Source: PALSA-555 sp035468285 (GTDB lineage Bacteria > Actinomycetota > Acidimicrobiia > IMCC26256 > PALSA-555). Taken from it: a DNA stretch of 19,738 nt. The position numbers and the translations under genes are program-made. The stretch is taken from the NCBI GenBank assembly GCA_035468285.1, contig DATISY010000129.1, positions 1 to 19,738 of the forward strand, in the 5' to 3' direction. Shown here in pieces: positions 14,368 through 19,738 of this stretch (the stretch's first letter is position 1; each line of letters begins with the position of its first letter). The notes under the pieces were generated by a model that was not told the DNA's origin, searched no databases, and saw only the letters and a program-made list of their open reading frames with translations.

Positions 14368-14808
14368 ATGGGGATGTTCAAAGACATGAACAAGATGACG
14401 AAGCAGGCCAAAGACATCCAGAAGGCGCAGGGCAAGCGCACCGGCATGATCGGCATGCTGCGCGACATGCCCAGCACCCTCAGCCAGGCGAGCAGCGCGG
14501 TCGACGACGCCATGGCCCTCCAGGCCGACATCCAGAAGCAGCAGGCCCTGCTGACGACCGGCACCCAGGGCAAGGCGACCATCAAGAACTTCACCGACAC
14601 CGGCACCCTGGTGAACTTCAACCCCCAGGTCGTCCTCGACCTCGAGGTCACCTGCCCGGGCCAGGCCGCCTACGCCGCGCAGCTCACGACCTCGGTCCCC
14701 CAGGTCTACCTCGGCAAGCTTCAGCCCGGAGGCACCATCGGGGTCCGCGTCGACCCGTCGGACCCGACGTCCATCGCCATCGACTGGGCCGCCAGCGCCG
14801 GAGTCTGA
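14368..14808 (+). CDS. Conserved-looking actinobacterial protein of unknown function
   Basis: A 146-residue protein with two parts. Residues 1 to about 60 are probably helical, rich in Met, Lys and Gln (MGMFKDMNKM..., IGMLRDM). Residues 65-141 look like a beta domain: KATIKNFTDTGTLVNFNP, VVLDLEVTCPGQAAY, TSVPQVYLGKLQPGGTIGVRVDPSDPTSIAIDW. The second part recalls a domain seen in many actinobacterial hypothetical proteins, where TG-x2-VN-x-NP and VRVDP-x2-P-x3-AIDW recur. I know this from memory and did not search. No signal peptide or membrane span is seen, so it is probably cytoplasmic. A good ribosome binding site, GGAGGA at 14353-14358, is 9 nt before the ATG. It lies between two tetR genes and ends at a strong hairpin. 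Confidence 0.8.
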   Translation: MGMFKDMNKMTKQAKDIQKAQGKRTGMIGMLRDMPSTLSQASSAVDDAMALQADIQKQQALLTTGTQGKATIKNFTDTGTLVNFNPQVVLDLEVTCPGQAAYAAQLTTSVPQVYLGKLQPGGTIGVRVDPSDPTSIAIDWAASAGV

Positions 14809-14827
14809 GCTCGTTCGGCGACCCCAC

Positions 14828-14851
14828 GGGGGCGGCCCTCGGGCCGCCCCC
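14828..14851 (+). terminator. Strong GC hairpin, probable terminator
   Basis: GGGGGCGGCCC and GGGCCGCCCCC form a perfect 11-bp inverted repeat with TC between them (realistically a 10-bp stem and 4-nt loop), 20 nt after the stop of the 146-aa gene. There is no U-tract, as is common for terminators in high-GC actinobacteria. Confidence 0.7.
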
Positions 14852-14919
14852 CGCCGGTCGTCGCCCGGATCGCTCCACCCCAGGCGCCGGCGGGACAACG
14901 GGGGCGAGAAAGACCCCTC

Positions 14920-14953
14920 GGGCTCCGCCGGGGGTGGGGTTCCGACGGAGCCC
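14920..14953. repeat. Second inverted repeat in the same intergenic region
   Basis: GGGCTCCG (14920-14927) and CGGAGCCC (14946-14953) are perfect 8-bp inverted repeats with an 18-nt, G-rich loop. It lies between the terminator-like hairpin and the promoter of the second tetR. Role unknown. Confidence 0.4.
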
Positions 14954-15025
14954 TCGAGAGGCCTGCGCGTGTCCTACCCGCCACCCCGCACCGCGAACCG
15001 CGGCCCGGGCACGTCGACCGAAAGG

Positions 15026-15055
15026 TTGACGCTGAGACGAAATCAGTCCTATCGT
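15026..15055 (+). promoter_or_regulatory. Promoter of the second tetR: TTGACG-18 bp-TATCGT
   Basis: TTGACG at 15026-15031 and TATCGT at 15050-15055 are 18 bp apart and match the housekeeping sigma consensus well for this GC content. The expected start of transcription is at or next to the GTG at 15063, so the mRNA is probably leaderless. No ribosome binding site is present. Confidence 0.7.
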
Positions 15056-15060
15056 CTCAG
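15032..15060. promoter_or_regulatory. Operator: perfect 9-bp inverted repeat over the promoter
   Basis: CTGAGACGA (15032-15040) and TCGTCTCAG (15052-15060) are perfect inverted repeats with 11 bp between them, a 29-bp site. The site starts just after the -35 box, and its right arm covers most of the -10 box. It directly precedes the second tetR, so autorepression by that TetR, also controlling the di-iron gene, is the simplest reading. Confidence 0.7.
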
Positions 15061-15062
15061 GT

Positions 15063-15695
15063 GTGAGCGGATCCGTCACCGACCTTGAGGCGGCCGCCCC
15101 GGCCCGGCCTGACCTCGAGGCGCGCGCCATCGCCGCGCTCCTCAGCTGCGTCGCCCGCCAGGGCCTCCGCAAGACCACCCTCGACGACGTGGCCCGGGAG
15201 GCCGGCTGTGGCCGCGCCACCCTCTACCGGTACTTCGCGAGCAAGCAGGCGCTGCTCAGCACGGCCGGCCACGCCGAAGCGACCCGAATCGTCACCGTGC
15301 TGCGCGGCGCCGCCGCCGCCACCGACACCCTCGAGGACGCGGTCGTCGCGCTGCTCGTCACCGCGGGCGCCGAGCTCGGCGCCCACCCCGCGCTGCGCTT
15401 CGTCGCCGACTTCGAACCCGACTGGCTCCTCCCGCACCTCGCGTTCGCCGGCGGGGATCGCTTCCTCGCCGCTGCCGCCGACGCGCTCGCACCGGCCGTC
15501 GAGCCGTTCGTCGGCACCGCCGACGCGCCCCGCGCCGCGGAGTGGATCGCCCGCGTCGGGCTCTGCCTCCTCTGCTCACCGACCGCACCCGTCGCGCTCG
15601 ACGATGACCGCTCGGTCCGCCGCTACGCCCGCGAATTCATCCTCCCCGCCCTCGACCCGCTCTCCGTTCGTTCGCCTACTCCCACCCAGAGGTGA
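15063..15695 (+). CDS. TetR/AcrR family transcriptional regulator (second), probably autoregulated
   Basis: A 210-residue TetR-type regulator. The DNA-binding domain contains TTLDDVAREAGCGRATLYRYFASK (about residues 38-61). The ligand domain begins near residue 70. Its end (WIARVGLCLLCSP...AREFILPALDP) resembles that of the first TetR. The GTG at 15063 follows the inverted-repeat operator and promoter with no leader. The stop overlaps the ribosome binding site of the di-iron protein gene (AGAGGTGA, 15688-15695), which indicates co-transcription and likely coupling. By the usual TetR logic it would repress its own operon until it binds a ligand, perhaps the substrate of the enzyme it precedes. 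That ligand is unknown. Confidence 0.9.
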   Translation: MSGSVTDLEAAAPARPDLEARAIAALLSCVARQGLRKTTLDDVAREAGCGRATLYRYFASKQALLSTAGHAEATRIVTVLRGAAAATDTLEDAVVALLVTAGAELGAHPALRFVADFEPDWLLPHLAFAGGDRFLAAAADALAPAVEPFVGTADAPRAAEWIARVGLCLLCSPTAPVALDDDRSVRRYAREFILPALDPLSVRSPTPTQR

Positions 15696-15700
15696 CTTCC

Positions 15701-16822
15701 ATGTCCAGCACCGAAGAACTCATCGGCCGCGCCGACGTGAACGACATCGACGCCATCCTCGCTGTCACCAACACCGACGTCGACGCGGTCGCGCACGCCG
15801 TGCGCGCCAACGCCGACGCCCTCTTCACCTGGGACTACGAGCAGTCCCGCGCGCCCCTCAAGCGCCTGTACGAGAAGGCGAAATCCTCCCAGTGGAACGC
15901 CACCGACCTGCCCTGGGACACCGACGTCGACCAGGAAGAAGTCGCGGCCGCGAACCAGATCCAGAACGGCTGGGGCCAAGAAGGGCGCGTCGACGTCACC
16001 GGCACCCCGTTCGAGAAATGGGGCGACAAGGAATGGCTGGCCTTCGGGATCGAGTCCCAGAACTGGACCCTCTCGCAGTTCCTCCACGGTGAGCAGGGCG
16101 CGCTGATCTGCACCGCGCAGATCGTCGAGACCGTCCCCTGGATCGACGCCAAGTACTACGCGTCGACCCAGGTCATGGACGAAGCCCGCCACGTCGAGGT
16201 GTTCAGCCGGTACCTGACCGAGAAGCTCTCCGGCACGTACCCGATCAACGCCCACCTCAAGATGCTGCTCGACGACATCATCGCCGACAGCCGCTGGGAC
16301 ATGACCTACCTCGGCATGCAGATCATGGTCGAAGGACTGGCCCTCGCCGCCTTCGGGTTCATGCACCAGATGTCGACCGAGCCGCTCCTCAAGCAGCTCC
16401 TCCGCTACGTGATGAGCGACGAAGCCCGCCACGTCGCGTTCGGTGTCCTCTCCCTCAAGGAGTACTACGCCCAGCTCGACGCCGCCGAGATCCGCGAACG
16501 CCAGGAGTTCGCGTTCGAAGCCGCCGTGCGGATGCGCGACCGGTTCCTCCAGCAAGAGGTCTGGGAGAAGATGGGCATCGACGTCAAGGAAGCGGTGAAG
16601 GTCGCGATGCAGGACCCCGACCGGCCCATCTTCCAGGCGATGCTGTTCTCCAAGATCGTCCCCAACTGCAAGAAGCTCGGCCTCCTCGACGCCGCCGACG
16701 GATGGCTCCGCGACCGGTTCACCGACCTCGGCGTCATCCAGTTCGAGGACTGGGTCGACACCGGCGAGGAGTACACCGCCCTCGACGAGGTCGCCAAGGA
16801 CCGCGCCGCCGCCCCCGCGTGA
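15701..16822 (+). CDS. Ferritin-like di-iron carboxylate protein, probable oxygenase or oxidase
   Basis: A 373-residue protein with two copies of the di-iron helix-pair motif: Glu131 (FLHGEQGAL) with Glu161-x-x-His164 (MDEARHVEVF), and Glu211 (MVEGLAL) with Glu241-x-x-His244 (SDEARHVAFG). Together these supply the four carboxylates and two histidines of a ferritin-like four-helix di-iron site. Relatives include ribonucleotide reductase R2-like oxidases, acyl desaturases and AurF-type N-oxygenases. The length and an N-terminal segment before the first motif (FTWDYEQSRAPLKRLYEKAK, LPWDTDVD) argue for an oxygen-activating enzyme over iron storage. No signal peptide is present. ATG 15701 is fixed by AGAGGTGA 5 nt upstream; a GTG at 15692 lies inside that site. 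Substrate unknown. Electron donors are not encoded nearby. Confidence 0.85.
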   Translation: MSSTEELIGRADVNDIDAILAVTNTDVDAVAHAVRANADALFTWDYEQSRAPLKRLYEKAKSSQWNATDLPWDTDVDQEEVAAANQIQNGWGQEGRVDVTGTPFEKWGDKEWLAFGIESQNWTLSQFLHGEQGALICTAQIVETVPWIDAKYYASTQVMDEARHVEVFSRYLTEKLSGTYPINAHLKMLLDDIIADSRWDMTYLGMQIMVEGLALAAFGFMHQMSTEPLLKQLLRYVMSDEARHVAFGVLSLKEYYAQLDAAEIRERQEFAFEAAVRMRDRFLQQEVWEKMGIDVKEAVKVAMQDPDRPIFQAMLFSKIVPNCKKLGLLDAADGWLRDRFTDLGVIQFEDWVDTGEEYTALDEVAKDRAAAPA

Positions 16823-16897
16823 CGGCGACGCGCCCCACAACCAATCCGCGCTCCCGCACCAACGCCGACCCGGTCGGGGCCCGTGCCGTCGAGGCAG

Positions 16898-16903
16898 TAA
16901 CTT
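16898..16903 (+). promoter_or_regulatory. Candidate -10 element for a leaderless rnj transcript
   Basis: TAACTT fits TANNNT and ends 8 nt before the GTG at 16911. No Shine-Dalgarno sequence lies between. A -35 box is not clear. The rest of the 88-bp gap shows no gene or terminator-like stem. Confidence 0.4.
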
Positions 16904-16910
16904 CGACGAC

Positions 16911-18572
16911 GTGACCGCGTCGACCCGCCTCGTGTTCCTGGGCGGCCTGGGCGAGATCGGCCGCAACTGCATGTGCCTCGAGGTCGACGGCCGCCTCCTG
17001 GTCATCGACTGCGGGCTCATGTTCCCGGAAGCAGACATGCCGGGAATCGACCTCGTCCTCCCCGACTTCACGTTCCTCCGCGAGCACGCCGACCAGGTCG
17101 ACGGCATCGTCGTCACCCACGGCCACGAAGACCACGTCGGTGGTCTCGCCTACCTCCTCCGGGACGTCGCTGCCCCCATCTACGGCTCCGCGCTGTCCCT
17201 CGGCCTGGCCCGCAACCGCATCGAGGAGGCCGGCGTCCTCGGCCGCACCGAGCTGATCCCCGTCCGAGACGGCGACCGCCGCCGCATCGGCCCCGTCGAG
17301 TGCGAGTTCATCCCCGTCGCCCACTCCGTCCCGCACGCCTTCGCCGTCGCCTACTTCACCCCCGCGGGGACGATCATCCACACCGGCGACTTCAAGCTCG
17401 ACCTCACCCCCGTCGACGGGCGCCGAACCGACCTCGGCCGCCTCGGCGAGCTCGGCCGCGCCGGCGTCCGCCTCCTCCTCTCCGACTCCACCAACGCCGA
17501 ACGTGCCGGCTTCACCGCCTCGGAATCCACCGTCGGGGTCATCATGCGCGACCTCATCCGCGACCACCCCGACCGGCGATTCATCGTCGCCTCGTTCGCG
17601 TCGCACCTGCACCGCGTCGAGCAAGTCGCCCGCGAAGCCGTCGCCGCCGGCCGCCACGTCGCGTTCCTCGGGCGGTCCATGACCCAGAACGTCAGCCTCG
17701 CCCGCGAGATGGGACTCCTCGACCTCCCCGCCGACCGCGTCATCGACCCCGAAGACGTGGCCCGCTACGCCCCAGGCGAGGTCTGCATCATCTGCACCGG
17801 CTCCCAGGGCGAGCCCATGAGCGCCCTCGCGCTCATGGCCAGCCACGAGCACAAGTTCATCAAGGTCAGCGACGACGACATCGTCGTCCTCTCCGCGCAC
17901 GCCATCCCCGGCAACGAGCCCAATGTCCACCGCGTCATCGACGGTCTCCACCGCGCCGGCGCGCTCGTCATCCACGAGAGCACCTCGCCCGTGCACGTCT
18001 CGGGCCACGCGTCCCGCGAAGAGCTGAAGTTCGTCCTCGGTCTCGTCGAACCCGAATGGTTCGTCCCGGTCCACGGTGAGTACCGGCATCTCGTCCACCA
18101 CGCCGCGCTCGCCGAGGACATGGGCCTCGCACCCGACCACGTCCTCATCTGCGAAGACGGCGACGCCGTCACCCTCGACGACGACGGCGTCGAGGTCGAA
18201 CGACGCGCCGTGCCCGCGGGCTACCAGTACGTCGACGGGATCGGCGACGACATCAGCCACGGCGTCCTCCGCGACCGGCGCACCCTCGGCGAAGAGGGCT
18301 TCGTCGTCGTCATCGTCACCGTCGACGCCGGCACCGGCGAGATCATCACCGGACCCGAGATCGTCACTCGGGGCTGGGTCTATGAGGCCGAAGCCGACGA
18401 GCTCCTCGGAGACGCCAAAGCGGCCGTGCGCGCCGCGCTCACCACCGCCGCCGACGACGGCCCCGTCGAGTTCGAAGCGCTCCGCCGCCACGCCCGCCGG
18501 GCGCTCGGCAAGCTCATCAACGAACGGACCCGCCGCCGGCCCGCCGTCATCCCGGTAATCCTCGAAGTCTGA
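16911..18572 (+). CDS. rnj: Ribonuclease J
   Basis: A 553-residue RNase J, a metallo-beta-lactamase/beta-CASP ribonuclease with endonuclease and 5'-to-3' exonuclease activity in mRNA decay and rRNA maturation. The N-terminal FLGGLGEIGRNC is typical. The zinc motif VVTHGHEDHVGG has His70, His72, Asp74 and His75, and further ligands sit in VAHSVPHAF and HTGDFKLD. The beta-CASP region contains LLLSDSTNAERAGFT, FASHLHRVEQ and GSQGEPMSAL, and the late motifs are SAHAIPGNE, HVSGHASREEL and FVPVHGEYRHL. Length is normal. The GTG at 16911 has no ribosome binding site. The order rnj-SDR-ftsK also occurs in Mycobacterium tuberculosis (Rv2752c, Rv2750, Rv2748c, from memory). Confidence 0.95.
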   Translation: MTASTRLVFLGGLGEIGRNCMCLEVDGRLLVIDCGLMFPEADMPGIDLVLPDFTFLREHADQVDGIVVTHGHEDHVGGLAYLLRDVAAPIYGSALSLGLARNRIEEAGVLGRTELIPVRDGDRRRIGPVECEFIPVAHSVPHAFAVAYFTPAGTIIHTGDFKLDLTPVDGRRTDLGRLGELGRAGVRLLLSDSTNAERAGFTASESTVGVIMRDLIRDHPDRRFIVASFASHLHRVEQVAREAVAAGRHVAFLGRSMTQNVSLAREMGLLDLPADRVIDPEDVARYAPGEVCIICTGSQGEPMSALALMASHEHKFIKVSDDDIVVLSAHAIPGNEPNVHRVIDGLHRAGALVIHESTSPVHVSGHASREELKFVLGLVEPEWFVPVHGEYRHLVHHAALAEDMGLAPDHVLICEDGDAVTLDDDGVEVERRAVPAGYQYVDGIGDDISHGVLRDRRTLGEEGFVVVIVTVDAGTGEIITGPEIVTRGWVYEAEADELLGDAKAAVRAALTTAADDGPVEFEALRRHARRALGKLINERTRRRPAVIPVILEV

Positions 18573-18590
18573 GCGGGTGCCGACACGGCG

Positions 18591-19379
18591 ATGACCATCC
18601 GGGACTGGTCCAACTTCATCGGCGGCCGCACCGCGCTCGTCACCGGCGCCGGCGCCGGCGTCGGACGGGCCATCGCCATCCAGATGGCTCGCGCCGGCGC
18701 CGCCATCTGGGTCAACGACCTCGACCAGGGCCGCGCCGACGGCGTCTGCGCCGAGATCGAACGCGAGGGAGGCACCGCCCGGCCCGTCCTCGCCGACGTG
18801 TGCGACGGCGACTCGGTCGCCGGCATGCGCGACACCACCGGGCCCCTCGACATCCTGGTCAACAACGCCGGTACCGGCGTCCGATCCTGGAGCGACGACG
18901 TCCGCCTCGTCCCCTTCGTCGAGACCGGACCCACCGACTGGGACCCGGTCATCCGCGTGAACCTCGCCGGCGTGCTCCACGTCACCCGCGCGTACCTCCC
19001 CGCCATGATCGAGCAACGCTGGGGCCGGGTGCTCGTCATCGTCTCCGACGCCGGCCGGCGCGGCGAGCGCAAACAAGTCGTCTACGGCGCCGCCAAAGCC
19101 GCGGCCATGGGCTTCGCGCGCGGCCTCGCCGCCGAAGTCGGGCGTGACGGCGTCACCATCAACTGCATCTCCCTCGGCTCGATGAAGCACGCCGCCCTCG
19201 CCGACGCCATCGACGCCGACCCCGACCTCGAGACGAAGCTCGCCCGCGCCTACCCCGTCGGGCGTCTCGGCCACGTCGAGGATCCCGCCCCCCTCGCCGT
19301 GCTGCTGTGCAGCGACGCCGCCGAGTGGATCACCGGCCACGTGTATCCCGTCGACGGCGGCTACGCCCCGTCCCTCTGA
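18591..19379 (+). CDS. SDR family oxidoreductase
   Basis: A 262-residue classical short-chain dehydrogenase/reductase. The cofactor motif TGAGAGVG, the structural NNAG at residues 91-94, and the catalytic Ser152, Tyr165 and Lys169 (IVSDAGRRG, YGAAK) are all in place. Asp after the second strand (WVNDLD) suggests NAD(H) over NADP(H). The C-terminal GHVYPVDGGYAPSL is typical. The substrate is not predictable, and FabG-like reductases share this layout. It begins 18 nt after rnj with no strong ribosome binding site and is probably co-transcribed. A homologue lies in the same place in mycobacteria, suggesting old linkage to the rnj-ftsK region. Confidence 0.92.
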   Translation: MTIRDWSNFIGGRTALVTGAGAGVGRAIAIQMARAGAAIWVNDLDQGRADGVCAEIEREGGTARPVLADVCDGDSVAGMRDTTGPLDILVNNAGTGVRSWSDDVRLVPFVETGPTDWDPVIRVNLAGVLHVTRAYLPAMIEQRWGRVLVIVSDAGRRGERKQVVYGAAKAAAMGFARGLAAEVGRDGVTINCISLGSMKHAALADAIDADPDLETKLARAYPVGRLGHVEDPAPLAVLLCSDAAEWITGHVYPVDGGYAPSL

Positions 19380-19387
19380 CCCTCGAA

Positions 19388-19419
19388 GGGCCCATCGGCC
19401 CCGCTCGGTGCCCACGAGC
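19388..19419 (+). terminator. Two small adjacent hairpins after the SDR gene
   Basis: GGGCC-CATC-GGCCC (19388-19401) and GCTCG-N7-CGAGC (19403-19419) each form a 5-bp stem, 8 nt after the SDR stop and before the ftsK promoter candidate. A terminator role is plausible but the stems are short. Confidence 0.35.
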
Positions 19420-19431
19420 CCAGTGTGTCCA

Positions 19432-19459
19432 CTGAAAGATTTGGGGCTGGTGTTAGCGT
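19432..19459 (+). promoter_or_regulatory. Candidate promoter for leaderless ftsK (CTGAAA-16 bp-TAGCGT)
   Basis: TAGCGT at 19454-19459 ends 7 nt before the GTG at 19466. CTGAAA at 19432-19437 is a moderate -35 with a 16-bp spacer. No Shine-Dalgarno sequence is present. Confidence 0.45.
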
Positions 19460-19465
19460 GCCCAG

Positions 19466-19738
19466 GTGGCGTCCCGCACCACCACCCGCTCGCCCCGCCG
19501 CGCCTCCCGCCCGGCGAAGAAGTCGACCACGACGCGCTCCACCGCCACCCGGCGTCGCCCCCCACCCCCCGAGCCGCCCCGCTGGGACTTCGCGGCGGCC
19601 GCCCGCCGCCAGCTCGGCGCCCACCGCAACGACGCCATCGGCGTCGGGCTCCTCGTCCTCGCCGCGCTGACCGCCCTCGGGCTCGCCTCCGACCTCGCCG
19701 GCACCCTCGGCCGCGGGCTCGCCGACACCCTCGGCGCC
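19466..19738 (+). CDS. ftsK: DNA translocase FtsK, N-terminal fragment (runs off the right edge)
   Basis: The frame is open from GTG 19466 to the window edge, giving 91 codons. Residues 1-50 are a basic, Pro/Arg/Thr-rich disordered segment. RRQLGAHRNDAIGVGLLVLAALTALGLASDLAG follows, with the first membrane helix at about residues 57-74. The segment resembles the N-terminus of actinobacterial FtsK/SpoIIIE proteins, which anchor at the septum and pump chromosomal DNA. No motor domain is visible, so the call depends on this short resemblance and on the rnj-SDR-ftsK gene order. Confidence 0.72.
   Translation, partial: MASRTTTRSPRRASRPAKKSTTTRSTATRRRPPPPEPPRWDFAAAARRQLGAHRNDAIGVGLLVLAALTALGLASDLAGTLGRGLADTLGA

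Noticed and set aside
16734..19565. A 943-codon open frame on the minus strand across rnj, the SDR gene and beyond
   Set aside because: Its product is a low-complexity Gly/Asp/Val/Ala string that mirrors GC-rich codon positions of real genes on the plus strand. RNase J and SDR have complete catalytic motifs, so the antisense frame is a composition artefact.

Overview
The window is about 70% GC, dense in genes, and uses many GTG starts. Its gene order is a rearranged form of the conserved actinobacterial block rbfA-nrnA-truB-ribF-rpsO-pnp-M16 peptidase-dapB-...-rnj-SDR-ftsK. This points to Actinomycetota. A deep lineage such as Acidimicrobiia is my best guess, but that rests on overall protein character and not on a marker gene. 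No rRNA, tRNA, CRISPR array, insertion sequence, phage gene or integrase was seen.

Layout. (1) 1-1847: the 3' part of a cysteine dioxygenase-rhodanese fusion that runs off the left edge, a small VOC-fold protein, and a convergent gene for a small exported protein of unknown function. (2) 1942-6904: a tightly packed, mostly overlapping operon ylxP (DUF503)-rbfA-nrnA-truB-ribF. It ends in an exported alpha/beta hydrolase whose start lies inside ribF. The usual upstream neighbour infB is absent. (3) 6961-8337, minus strand: a Tat-exported phosphoesterase of the phospholipase C/acid phosphatase family, convergent with the hydrolase. Its 373-bp upstream region holds a PHO-box-like direct repeat and the rpsO promoter candidate. 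(4) 8711-13666: rpsO, pnp, an M16 zinc peptidase and dapB. (5) 13675-16822: an accessory block with TetR regulator, 146-residue conserved-looking protein, strong hairpin, second TetR regulator and a ferritin-like di-iron enzyme. It sits where dapA (and thyX in mycobacteria) would be expected. The two TetR proteins look like paralogues. The second has a perfect 9-bp inverted repeat over its own promoter. (6) 16911-19738: RNase J, an SDR oxidoreductase, and the first 91 codons of a probable FtsK.

How the genes fit together. Most of the core is ribosome maturation and RNA metabolism: RbfA, TruB, S15, PNPase, NrnA and RNase J. PNPase, RNase J and NrnA together cover mRNA decay down to short oligonucleotides. 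RibF supplies FMN and FAD, and DapB supplies lysine and diaminopimelate. The most interesting part for new biology is the TetR/146-aa/TetR/di-iron block, which looks like a self-contained, ligand-regulated oxidative module of unknown substrate. A second theme is apparent leaderless transcription: at dapB, the second tetR, rnj and ftsK a -10-like hexamer ends 7-8 nt before a GTG start, and no Shine-Dalgarno sequence is visible.
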